Positions 1-5,787 of a stretch of DNA of 23,481 nt are shown piece by piece. Positions within the stretch are counted from its first letter, which is position 1; the number at the start of each line of letters is the position of its first letter. The position numbers and the translations under genes are program-made. The DNA is taken from positions 1-23,481 of the forward strand of contig CAZUCI010000053.1 in assembly GCA_964619485.1 (NCBI GenBank). The letters are read 5' to 3'. Under the pieces are notes generated by a model, which saw nothing but the letters and a program-made list of their open reading frames with translations, was not told where the DNA came from and did not search any database. This DNA comes from UBA2882 sp964619485 (GTDB taxonomy: Bacteria; Bacillota; Clostridia; Lachnospirales; Lachnospiraceae).

Positions 1-55
1 ATCGTTGCGCGGTTCTTTAAAAGCAAGCGGGTTGGAAACGCAGAAAAGGAAGCTT
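1..55 (+). repeat. 55-bp exact direct repeat, copy 1
   Basis: Bases 1-55 are identical to 5063-5117; the copies diverge at base 56. Because the window starts here, the true repeat may extend further left. Both copies lie in the same reading position of an Rpn-like gene. Confidence 0.95.
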
Positions 56-351
56 TTCTAAAGAATACAGAAAAAGTGGATTATCCGGCGGAGGTTCTGG
101 AGCTGTTTTCTGTATTTACCAAAGATAATCGTTACAAAGAAATAATACCCTCCATTTTGGAGAAGCAGCAGAAAGGAGCTGAGGTCAATATGTGTTCAAT
201 AGCGCAGGAGTTGGAGGAAAAAGGAAAACTTGAGCTTTTATTCGAGATGTACGACGAAGGGGAACTTACCATTCAGAAGGCTTGCAAAAAAGCAAATATG
301 ACTGAAGAAGAGTTCCTGAAAGCAAAAGAAAACGCAATAAAGTTAGTGTAA
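1..351 (+). CDS. Rpn-family nuclease/transposase-like protein, C-terminal part (5' end outside window)
   Basis: The frame is open from base 1 to the TAA at 349-351, giving 116 residues of the C-terminal half of a protein. It begins IVARFFKSKRVGNAEKEA, passes through a segment typical of the region after the nuclease core of Rpn (recombination-promoting nuclease, PD-(D/E)XK) proteins, and ends with a helix-turn-helix-like tail (GELTIQKACKKANMTEEEF) that many Lachnospiraceae Rpn proteins carry. The catalytic residues would lie upstream and cannot be seen. An internal GTG at 76 is not the real start, because the similarity extends back to base 1. A strong terminator follows directly. Family knowledge: Rpn proteins are found in multiple copies and promote RecA-independent DNA transfer. 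A second fragment of a near-identical gene is at 4916-5137. The family call is from remembered sequence pattern, not a search. Confidence 0.7.
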   Translation: MVARFFKSKRVGNAEKEAFLKNTEKVDYPAEVLELFSVFTKDNRYKEIIPSILEKQQKGAEVNMCSIAQELEEKGKLELLFEMYDEGELTIQKACKKANMTEEEFLKAKENAIKLV

Positions 352-372
352 CAATTGAATATTTGTGCAGTT

Positions 373-415
373 AAAAGAGAAGGTATCAATTAGGGGGAGG
401 ATACCTTCTCTTTTT
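373..415 (+). terminator. Rho-independent terminator of the Rpn-like gene
   Basis: A perfect inverted repeat, AAAAGAGAAGGTATC at 373-387 and GATACCTTCTCTTTT at 400-414, with a 12-nt loop, ends in five Ts. It lies 22 bases after the stop codon at 351 and should end that transcript. The A-run on the left arm could let it work in both directions. Confidence 0.9.
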
Positions 416-428
416 GGCATATAATATA

Positions 429-563
429 TTGATTGCAGAGTACAAAGATATTTATAAGGATTCAGACCGTGTGGATGCTATAACATTACGTGACAGTCCA
501 GCGGCACGAAGGCTCAAGGATGAGCTTAAAGTGGAGCCATTCCATGTATTGGTGGAGCTATAA
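429..563 (+). other. Short open frame, possible 3' remnant of an unknown gene
   Basis: A frame beginning TTG at 429 and ending TAA at 561 gives 44 residues, starting LIAEYKDIYKDSDRVDAITL and ending VEPFHVLVEL. The composition looks like real soluble protein, but there is no ribosome binding site (the upstream bases are the terminator's T-tract), so it is more likely the tail of a gene whose 5' part was lost than a working gene. I do not recognise the family. It lies between the terminator at 373-415 and the transposase remnant that begins near 603. Confidence 0.25.
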
Positions 564-602
564 AGCGTATCGGTGGCGTCGCTCATGCGAAATATTCATA
601 TT

Positions 603-1257
603 TCGGGCATAGTTTTTGAATTCTTCACTATGCATGGTTCGCTGGACAATTGCCCTGTCATGGGCTGTTTTTGAGGTCACGATCTTTGGCGACTCTTTTA
701 AAAATTTTTGGATGGCACTGATCCTGATATGGGCATCCTACACACAATTCCCTGTGGAAAGATACCTGGCACTGTTTACTTGGTGCCATATAGGTACAAC
801 TCTTTGGTTCATGACCTGCGGGACAGCGAAGTACTTTGGTTCCTTCTTCGTTAAATTCGAAATCTGCTATGATATCCGGCGCTTCACGGCCTGTAAGACT
901 GGTTGTTATAAGATTTACATTTTTCTCATTTGCCAGTTCAATGTTTCCACTTCCACTATAGGCACCATCTGCAACAACCGTAACGGTTTCATCCTGTATG
1001 TCCATTTGTTCCAGATGCTCTTTCAGGAACTGACTATCACTATGGATATTCTGTTCATATGCATAATCAGTCACCACGGAACCATTTTTACCAACAGATT
1101 CTTCCAGATTTGCTGTATAACCACGGTGATTCTTTCCTGCCTTTGTCCGGAAAGTTGCTTCCGGATCTGACGGATTTTGCAAAGCGGTGGAATTCATTGA
1201 TCCATCTTCTTTGGTACGAAGTCGACGTTGTTCATTTTCAACAACTGTTTGTTCCGA
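603..1257 (-). pseudogene. IS1182-type transposase remnant, frameshifted and cut at both ends
   Basis: On the minus strand the frame runs from about 1257 down to a stop at 658 and contains NPSDPEATFRTKAGKNHRGY, VTDYAYEQNIHSDSQF, VVADGAYSGSGN and the cysteine pattern ELCVGCPYQDQC, all typical of the central and C-terminal parts of IS1182/IS1380-like DDE transposases. The similarity continues upstream of the ATG at 1197 (QRRLRTKEDGSMNSTALQNP), so that ATG is not a true start. At the minus-strand A5 run (668-672) one extra A shifts the frame; in the other frame the protein resumes as TAHDRAIVQRTMHSEEFKNY before similarity stops near 603. The N-terminal third and extreme C-terminus are missing and I see no terminal inverted repeats, so this is a dead fragment. 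Family assignment is from motif memory. Confidence 0.8.
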
Positions 1258-1502
1258 AAGGCATGCCTAAAAGTGGGAGTGAAATAAAATGCGAAGTGCA
1301 GGTAAGAACGTTATATGAAGAGGTATGGGGAGAGGTAGAACATAGCATTAATTATCCATATAATTGTGAAAGTATGGCTTGCAAGGAGCAATTGAAGGTC
1401 TTAGCACAATTAACGGCAGCAGGAACTAGATTGGCAGACTCGATTATTACTAGCAAAGGCGAGTATGATGAGATAAGTAGAACACGGATAGAGGAGAAGT
1501 GA
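1258..1502 (+). pseudogene. RelA/SpoT-type (p)ppGpp synthetase, 3' fragment
   Basis: The plus frame from about 1258 to the TGA at 1500-1502 encodes about 80 residues, including EIKCEVQVRTLYEEVWGEVE followed by HSINYPY. This is the C-terminal edge of the RelA_SpoT nucleotidyltransferase domain (EIQVRT, then W..xEH), plus a helical tail. The substrate-binding and catalytic N-terminal parts are absent. The open frame can be read back to 1059, but 1059-1257 is the antisense of the transposase remnant and not synthetase sequence. The junction at about 1257/1260 joins the two fragments directly, so the synthetase was broken by insertion or recombination. It cannot make alarmone as it stands. Whether it was a housekeeping small alarmone synthetase or a toxic (toxSAS-like) one cannot be told from this piece. 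Confidence 0.7.
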
Positions 1503-1596
1503 CAATAAAAAATGAGGCAACACATAGTTCCCTCACAAAGGAACTCAAGCCCTATGCCGGAAGTATGAAAACCGCCTCTGAATTTTAACAAAATGA

Positions 1597-1652
1597 CGTA
1601 AGCGCAAAGTAATAGGGTGGATTTAAAATCTCCCGAAGACTTTGCGCTTACG
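1597..1652. repeat. Large perfect inverted repeat
   Basis: CGTAAGCGCAAAGT (1597-1610) is exactly complementary to ACTTTGCGCTTACG (1639-1652). The 28-nt spacer can itself fold imperfectly (GGGTGGATTT against AAAATCTCCC). No T-run follows, so it is not a standard terminator. It could be a recombination site, a small element end or an RNA structure. Confidence 0.75.
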
Positions 1653-1748
1653 AAATAAGGTAAGGGGTTACGCAGATAATCTTCCATATCGTGACTCCGT
1701 CACAGTTGGATTACAGCTTGACAAATTAAATATGGAGAATCAGAAAAA

Positions 1749-1820
1749 TTTCAAGACGAATTTTATGGCGGGGCAGGGAACCTTCTGAATGGGAGCTTCT
1801 GGGTCAATTTGTGCCCCGTA
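1749..1820 (+). repeat. Two-hairpin repeat element, copy A (internally deleted)
   Basis: The left part (AATTTTATGGCGGGGCAGGG, then AACCTTCTGAATGGGAGCTTC) matches the start of copies B and C. It then jumps to TGGGTCAATTTGTGCCCCG, the end of copy B. The missing middle is about 115 bp relative to copy B. The remaining outer arms CGGGGCA (1769-1775) and TGCCCCG (1812-1818) still pair. Confidence 0.75.
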
Positions 1821-1998
1821 GGAAATTTATCCTTGACATGGGGTACAGTTTAGGATACCCCAGGACAAAAATGAAGAAAAAAAGACTATTATGCGTATGA
1901 TGTTTGAGGGTGAGGAGTCTTCTGGATGGAAAAGCTAAAAATCTATTGGTAATGTTTCACAAAATTTTAAAGTATGCAGATAAATATATTATCAAAAC

Positions 1999-2026
1999 TT
2001 GTCAAGTAAATTTAGCATGTTATAAT
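1999..2026 (+). promoter_or_regulatory. Promoter of the ART-like/DUF6575-like/SecB-like operon
   Basis: TTGTCA (1999-2004), a 16-bp spacer and TATAAT (2021-2026), preceded by TG at 2018-2019 (extended -10). It is one of the best promoter matches in the window. Transcription would start near 2033, leaving a leader of about 90 nt before the TTG start at 2124. Confidence 0.8.
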
Positions 2027-2123
2027 GAAGTCATCTCTTGGAAGAGAGAATAACAATAAGGTAATTTGATTATTTGGGTAGTCTGGCACAGTCAATTTGC
2101 AATTTAGTATAGGGTGAGGAAAA

Positions 2124-2609
2124 TTGGAAAGTACTAAGGATACGACAAGACAAATTGAAAAAATATTTCCCGATTATTTTGAAAGATTTTCTTTACCAGA
2201 AGGTGCACATGAGGAAAAAATAAAAGTATATAGGGCTTGTAGAAGTGGAAAATGTGATAAGTTATCATTCTTACCGACATTTGAGGAAAAGGGATTTAGA
2301 ACATTGACTTCAGAAAATGAATTAGATCCAGGAGAATATTCTTTATCAACATTTGAAAAACCGAATCATATTAAACGATGGGCGGATATGACTTCTGATA
2401 TGCAAGTGCCATATAAGATTGCGATTGGATACACGAATCCAGTGCATGGGGTGGTTCAAAGAACGAGCGAGAGAAAAGCAAAGTCGAGATCTCATGTAGA
2501 TTGGTGGTTATATAAGGATGCAGAACCATATAGAGAATTTGAGTTGATTCCAGATTTTACAGCTCATCTTCAGGCATATATTGAAAAGAGAGATGATAGA
2601 AATGAATAA
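2124..2609 (+). CDS. Unrecognised 161-aa protein, possible ADP-ribosyltransferase-like toxin
   Basis: First gene of a three-gene operon, starting with TTG behind GTGAGGA (2114-2120; short spacing, so the start is not certain). I do not recognise a named family with confidence. The layout is suggestive of an ADP-ribosyltransferase fold of the R-S-E type: KVYRAC with R37 on an early strand, EYSLSTFEKP with S73/S75 in the middle, and YREFELI with E140 on a late strand. Other striking stretches are SFLPTFEEKGF (48-58) and SHVDWWLYKDAEPYREFE (123-140). There is no signal peptide or membrane segment, so it should act in the cytoplasm. Its last codons overlap the start of the next gene, which implies coupled translation. 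With a SecB-like chaperone two genes on, a toxin role is a reasonable guess, but the fold and activity are inference and could be wrong. It is AT-rich compared with the polysaccharide genes downstream, consistent with transfer. Confidence 0.55.
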   Translation: MESTKDTTRQIEKIFPDYFERFSLPEGAHEEKIKVYRACRSGKCDKLSFLPTFEEKGFRTLTSENELDPGEYSLSTFEKPNHIKRWADMTSDMQVPYKIAIGYTNPVHGVVQRTSERKAKSRSHVDWWLYKDAEPYREFELIPDFTAHLQAYIEKRDDRNE

Positions 2610-3312
2610 ATTTATCAGTATAGAACCAGAGGGACAACTGTTTTTTGATAAAATAATTTTCGAAACATATATTCCAATACTGTTTGTTTGCACAAATGAG
2701 CAAAAAGAACTTTTTTTGTGCATATGTTGTCAGGACAATGAAAAAGGGAAAAAATGGCTTATTTCAAGAACAAGTCCGTCTATGATAGTAGATATGCTGA
2801 AAGATAAAATTACTATAAGAGATACTTTGTTAAATGAAGAGGCTGTCAGAGTTTCGGCAGATTTGATTGATGGGAAACTTAACATAGAACGCAATAATTC
2901 CGACTGGAATGAAGAAAGTATTTTTTTACCTAAAAAGGGAGCATACATTGATGCGGAGCCCGAAGAGTATAATGAAGAAATAGAATACTATAGTAATAAA
3001 AAAGCCATAAATTATTGGTCAAAATCCTATGAAAGTATGGTATCTACTTTAACAGAGATAGGAAAAATGGTTTTACCAGTTGCAGAGATGGTGGACACGG
3101 CAATAATGGATGCTTTTTCAAACGTTATAACAAGTGAAGTAATGCAGACAATTAAAGAAATTGATAAAATGTATTTTAAACTCGAAAATCAACATGGAAT
3201 AGATTTTACCAGAATATATGAATCTGTGATTGATGAGGAAATAAAAGTGAAAGATAGTAATATAGAAGTAGAAATTGATGAAGAAGCTATTGCTTTTTTT
3301 GATGCGGCATAG
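2602..3312 (+). CDS. DUF6575-like acidic protein, candidate antitoxin or partner
   Basis: A 236-aa soluble protein. I chose ATG 2602 (MNKFISIEPEGQLFF) over TTG 2581 or ATG 2593 because the conserved-looking part starts here. It overlaps the upstream stop by 8 nt (ATGAATAA), typical of translational coupling. The first 90 residues (FFDKIIFETYIPILFVCTN, LISRTSPSMIVDMLKDKITI) follow the pattern I associate with DUF6575, a domain of unknown function in mobile and defence-type loci. Residues about 110-135 are strongly acidic, a helical segment follows (SYESMVSTLTEIGKM), and the C-terminus is again acidic, ending in the hydrophobic patch AIAFFDAA. In known toxin-antitoxin-chaperone loci the antitoxin carries a chaperone-dependent C-terminal extension; the hydrophobic tail could play that part, but that is speculation. 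No catalytic motif is visible. Confidence 0.55.
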   Translation: MNKFISIEPEGQLFFDKIIFETYIPILFVCTNEQKELFLCICCQDNEKGKKWLISRTSPSMIVDMLKDKITIRDTLLNEEAVRVSADLIDGKLNIERNNSDWNEESIFLPKKGAYIDAEPEEYNEEIEYYSNKKAINYWSKSYESMVSTLTEIGKMVLPVAEMVDTAIMDAFSNVITSEVMQTIKEIDKMYFKLENQHGIDFTRIYESVIDEEIKVKDSNIEVEIDEEAIAFFDAA

Positions 3313-3327
3313 AGGAGAACAAGAACA

Positions 3328-3729
3328 ATGTCTGATATTAGGAGCGCTTTAATACTGCGAACAATGGTGTTTGATAAAATCGAATTTGTTAGAAGCGGGT
3401 TTAAAAACGAGAAAGAACTGGAATATGAGATGCAGGTTCAAATCGGACGTAATCCGGAGGGCGAATTCAAGGTGACGCTGGTCCTTACTGGTAAAAAAGA
3501 AGAAGAGTATCATTTCACAATTAGTTTATCTGGTTTTTTTGAAGTAGATGATGGAAAAGACCTTGGAGATGTAAAAGTGCTTGATTTGATTAACAAAAAT
3601 GCTGTGGCGATATTGATGCCCTATTTGAGAAGCGAGGTAACTTTGCTGACAGCACAACCTAATACGGAAAGTATTGTTCTTCCGCCGTTTAATATCAATA
3701 AAATGTTAGATAATCAAGAACGTAAATGA
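3328..3729 (+). CDS. SecB-like chaperone
   Basis: A 133-aa cytosolic protein, start ATG 3328 behind GAGGAG (3312-3317), 15 nt after the previous gene. The fold signature of SecB is visible. Early strands read ELEYEMQVQIGR and FKVTLVLTGKKEEEYHFTIS, then LSGFFEV. The hallmark C-terminal block is AVAILMPYLRSEVTLLTAQP followed by IVLPPFNINKML, matching the SecB pattern PYxRexI..L......L.PxNf. It is about 20 residues shorter than E. coli SecB, lacking the acidic/zinc-contact tail. SecB is not the general export chaperone of Firmicutes, and solitary SecB-like proteins encoded beside toxin-antitoxin pairs (as with the M. tuberculosis HigBA-linked SecB) stabilise the antitoxin. Its place at the end of this operon supports a similar dedicated role. 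The SecB-like call is firm; the client is inference. Confidence 0.8.
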   Translation: MSDIRSALILRTMVFDKIEFVRSGFKNEKELEYEMQVQIGRNPEGEFKVTLVLTGKKEEEYHFTISLSGFFEVDDGKDLGDVKVLDLINKNAVAILMPYLRSEVTLLTAQPNTESIVLPPFNINKMLDNQERK

Positions 3730-3765
3730 AATACTGCTTTAGTATAGATGTGGATGATACCTCGA

Positions 3766-3953
3766 GAATTCAATATGAAACTTATGTCAGGGCAGGAAAC
3801 CTTCTGAATGTGAGCTTCCTGCCCCGCTCAGTTGTTAAAAGTGGGATATGATTTCCACCGCACGTTCAATCTGTGCCCACCATAGCGTTATGTTAACTAC
3901 ATAATCACCGGAAGCGGGGCATGGAAGAAGATTCTGGGTCAATTTGTGCCCCG
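3766..3953 (+). repeat. Two-hairpin repeat element, copy B (apparently full length)
   Basis: Hairpin 1 pairs GGGCAGGAA (3790-3798) with TTCCTGCCC (3816-3824). Hairpin 2 pairs CGGGGCA (3915-3921) with TGCCCCG (3947-3953). The middle contains TCAATCTGTGCCCA and GTTATGTTAAC, both shared almost exactly with copy C. Length is about 188 bp. Confidence 0.8.
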
Positions 3954-4027
3954 TTTGGATTTGATGGTTTTATTCCTGAAATTACCTGGACTTTATATAA
4001 TGGCAATGGAATTGCAGCTGTTGAAGG

Positions 4028-4113
4028 GACAAATTATGCAGGAATCACCAAATTCAGCTTCCTGCACCGCCATATTGTAAAAGGTGCAGCGATGATTTTT
4101 GTAAATCAGGCAA
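4028..4113 (+). repeat. Two-hairpin repeat element, copy D (diverged, left half)
   Basis: GACAAATTATGCAGGAA leads into a perfect hairpin, TGCAGGAA (4037-4044) with TTCCTGCA (4059-4066). It is followed by CATATTGTAAAAGGTG and GATTTTTGTAAATC, which track copies B and C. The right-hand hairpin is not evident. The stem is kept although the loop and flanks have changed. Confidence 0.6.
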
Positions 4114-4138
4114 AAAAATCTCTTTTTCAACGTGATTC

Positions 4139-4147
4139 TGTTATAAT
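4139..4147 (+). promoter_or_regulatory. Extended -10 promoter for the gene at 4180
   Basis: TGTTATAAT (4139-4147) is a perfect extended -10. No good -35 is seen 16-18 bp upstream, which an extended -10 can tolerate. The leader would be only about 25 nt. Confidence 0.65.
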
Positions 4148-4179
4148 ATAATTATCAAAAAATAAAAGGGGGAAAATCA

Positions 4180-4914
4180 GTGAGAAATTTAAATAGTTTT
4201 TATGACGATTTTGGCGCGAACGGAGCGGAACAATTTGTTTTAGAATTCGAAAAAAAGATTACTGCACTTTTGGGCAGTGAGCTGAACGGCACTTTTCATT
4301 TGCTTTCACCGCTGCACGATTTTCAATATGGTGAGCTGCCGGATAATACAGTCAGCAGCAAAACAGACATAGTGCTTGAATTCAGCCACTTTGAAGAAAA
4401 ATGCAGTCTTTTTGGGGTCGATAATATGATGCCCAGTATGATTCCTTTTCCGGTCGTCATATTTGGCCGTTCGGAAGCAAATTATCATTTAAATGATTTT
4501 GTGACATGGGAATCCACTGCCCGCATGGTTCTTTCATATGAAGGAATAACAATTGACAAGTGTATACCAACAGGTGCCGAGATGAATTTTTATGATGTTC
4601 ACGGTCAGCGCTTTCATGAAGAGCCGGTCAGCAACCTGAAGGGATTTGTAATCTGCCAGCCTCCGACTATCAACCTGGAAATGGATTATATATCCCCTCT
4701 AAGAGTTGGTCCTGTTTTTGAAAAAGGAGCTCCGGTGGAGGTGGCATTATTCGGCATACTCAACTTTGCTTCTCAATATAATTATTATATACGGGAAGTT
4801 AAATTTGACAGGAAGGATGGCAATACCAGGGTCTCAATGACAATTTCCCCTGGCGGTCCATCAGAGCTTGAAGCTGCAAAAAATACTGCTTATGTTCTGG
4901 GCGGTATTTTGTAG
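4180..4914 (+). CDS. Unrecognised 244-aa soluble protein
   Basis: Starts with GTG at 4180, eight bases after AAGGGGG, directly downstream of an extended -10 promoter. I do not recognise a family. The sequence is a mixed alpha/beta soluble protein with no signal peptide or membrane helix. Visible stretches include FLHLLSPLHD-like hydrophobics near residue 40, GVDNMMPSMIPFPVVIFGRS (about 79-98), KGFVICQPPTINLEMDYISP (about 154-173) and a C-terminal VSMTISPGGPSELEAAKNTA. No metal-binding or nucleotide-binding motif stands out. It is transcribed alone: repeats lie upstream and an Rpn fragment begins at its stop codon. It may be cargo of the accessory segment. Coding is likely from the ribosome binding site, promoter and full-length open frame; function is unknown. 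Confidence 0.65.
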   Translation: MRNLNSFYDDFGANGAEQFVLEFEKKITALLGSELNGTFHLLSPLHDFQYGELPDNTVSSKTDIVLEFSHFEEKCSLFGVDNMMPSMIPFPVVIFGRSEANYHLNDFVTWESTARMVLSYEGITIDKCIPTGAEMNFYDVHGQRFHEEPVSNLKGFVICQPPTINLEMDYISPLRVGPVFEKGAPVEVALFGILNFASQYNYYIREVKFDRKDGNTRVSMTISPGGPSELEAAKNTAYVLGGIL

Positions 4915-4915
4915 G

Positions 4916-5137
4916 AATTCTGAGACAAATTTTATGGTAGGGCAGAAAATAGCGGATGTACCCGAAATACTGAAACTGTTTGTTCAGAACTATGAGTGCA
5001 AGATATTTGATATTGCATATCTTCCAGACGAAGTGATCAGTCAGTTTACGTCTGATTTCAAAATCGTTGCGCGGTTCTTTAAAAGCAAGCGGGTTGGAAA
5101 CGCAGAAAAGGAAGCTTATTGTTTGACAAATAAGTAG
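4916..5137 (+). pseudogene. Rpn-family nuclease fragment (middle part)
   Basis: The frame starting right at the stop of the previous gene reads NSETNFMVGQKIADVPEILK, then IFDIAYLPDEVISQFTSDFK, then the shared IVARFFKSKRVGNAEKEA, and runs out into CLTNK and a TAG at 5135-5137. It matches the mid-region of Rpn proteins that leads up to the part seen at 1-351, so the two fragments together cover successive parts of one protein family with an 18-residue overlap. The N-terminal catalytic domain and the C-terminal half are absent, and there is no ribosome binding site. The ATG at 4934 is internal. It is best read as one side of a rearrangement between, or within, Rpn gene copies. Confidence 0.7.
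5063..5117 (+). repeat. 55-bp exact direct repeat, copy 2
   Basis: Identical to 1-55. After 5117 the sequence leaves the Rpn coding sequence (TTCTAAAG in copy 1, TATTGTTT here). Confidence 0.95.
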
Positions 5138-5469
5138 AAATTGAAAGAATATACTGGACATTATTGAAAAATTGTTATATTTTATTGATAGTATCTAATT
5201 GATACATCATGGTTTTTATACCATTTTGTATACCGAAACGGGTAAACTGTGAAATTCAAAAGTGAAATAGAGAAATTTGGTAAAAGGGGATTAACGAATA
5301 GCTCAGAGGTTGAATTGGTTCATGGAATCAATTCAATTGGAGAACATTTTTGGTTTCACAGTCTGTGTTGTTTTGATTTTTAAAAAGAATATCATTTTTA
5401 TTTTTTAAAATTTTAAAGTTTTGGATTACTAAATCAGTTTCCCGGGGTTCAGGCCAAGGGAATCCAGTA
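5138..5469. other. 332-bp AT-rich stretch without a convincing gene
   Basis: A 44-codon frame from GTG 5249 to TAA 5383 (begins MKFKSEIEKFGKRGLTNSSE) lacks a ribosome binding site and is not recognised. It contains a small inverted repeat, TTGAATTG with CAATTCAA. Otherwise I see only AT-rich sequence. Confidence 0.5.
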
Positions 5470-5646
5470 TAAATTTATAGCGGGGCAGGAAACCTCTTGA
5501 ATTGGAGTTCCCTGCCCCACTATATTGTGACAAAAGGGGTATAATTTTTGGCAAATGTCAATCTGTACCCATTGAGAAGTTATGTTAACCGCACAATTGC
5601 TTGAAGCGGGGCATAGGAGGAGGCTTTTGACCATTCTGTGCCCCGC
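5470..5646 (+). repeat. Two-hairpin repeat element, copy C (full length)
   Basis: Hairpin 1 pairs GGGGCAGG (5482-5489) with CCTGCCCC (5511-5518). Hairpin 2 pairs GCGGGGCA (5606-5613) with TGCCCCGC (5639-5646). The middle holds TCAATCTGTACCCA and GTTATGTTAACCGCACAATT, close to copy B. Length is about 177 bp. The 24-bp tandem repeats begin exactly at its right end. Confidence 0.8.
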
Positions 5647-5787
5647 AGAAAAATGCAAGTCTTCACCCGCAGAAAAAAGCAAGTCTTCACCCACAGAAAA
5701 ATGCAAGTCTTCATTCTCAGAAAAATGCAAGTCTTCACCCATTGAAAGTTATCAATCTTTACCTCACTGTAAATTGCAATCTTCCAG
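5644..5787. repeat. 24-bp tandem repeat, six units (four good, two degenerate)
   Basis: Unit consensus CGCAGAAAAATGCAAGTCTT followed by CACC. Units start at 5644, 5668, 5692, 5716, 5740 and 5764. The first four differ at a few bases; the last two keep the 24-bp period but are diverged. Since 24 is a multiple of three, both strands show 8-residue periodic open frames (plus AEKCKSSP, minus GEDLHFSA), neither with a ribosome binding site. Confidence 0.9.

Larger units (their letters stand above)
1503..2123. other. 621-bp region without a convincing gene
   Basis: It holds the 56-bp inverted repeat at 1597-1652, repeat copy A (1749-1820), a small hairpin (TGGGGTA 1839-1845 with TACCCCA 1856-1862), and the operon promoter near 2000. 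A short open stretch over about 1858-1936 (includes TIMRMMFEGEESSGWKS) and one just before copy A (includes LDKLNMENQKNFKTNFMAGQ) look like fragments of decayed genes, but they lack starts and ribosome binding sites. Confidence 0.5.
3730..4179. other. 450-bp region without a convincing gene
   Basis: It contains repeat copy B, degenerate copy D and the promoter of the next gene. An open frame at 3921-4151 crosses both repeat copies, has no ribosome binding site and gives an incoherent peptide, so I do not call it. No terminator with a T-run was found after the SecB-like gene. Confidence 0.6.

Noticed and set aside
616..1170. 184-codon plus-strand frame with hydrophobic stretches
   Set aside because: It is the antisense of the transposase remnant, whose minus-strand protein has clear family motifs.
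1059..1257. N-terminal extension of the RelA/SpoT fragment
   Set aside because: This part is antisense to transposase coding sequence; synthetase similarity starts only at about 1258-1260.
1352..1687. 111-codon minus-strand frame
   Set aside because: It overlaps the RelA/SpoT fragment and the inverted repeat, without a ribosome binding site or recognisable domain.
1839..1862. TGGGGTA/TACCCCA hairpin as a terminator
   Set aside because: The stem is only 7 bp and no T-run follows; nothing upstream clearly needs it.
3921..4151. 76-codon open frame on the plus strand
   Set aside because: It starts inside hairpin 2 of repeat copy B and runs through copy D, has no ribosome binding site, and the peptide has no domain-like character.
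5249..5383. 44-codon small protein
   Set aside because: GTG start without a ribosome binding site, AT-rich surroundings and no recognised family; mentioned only in the region note.
5644..5787. Possible CRISPR array
   Set aside because: The 24-bp units are contiguous, with no unique spacers between them.
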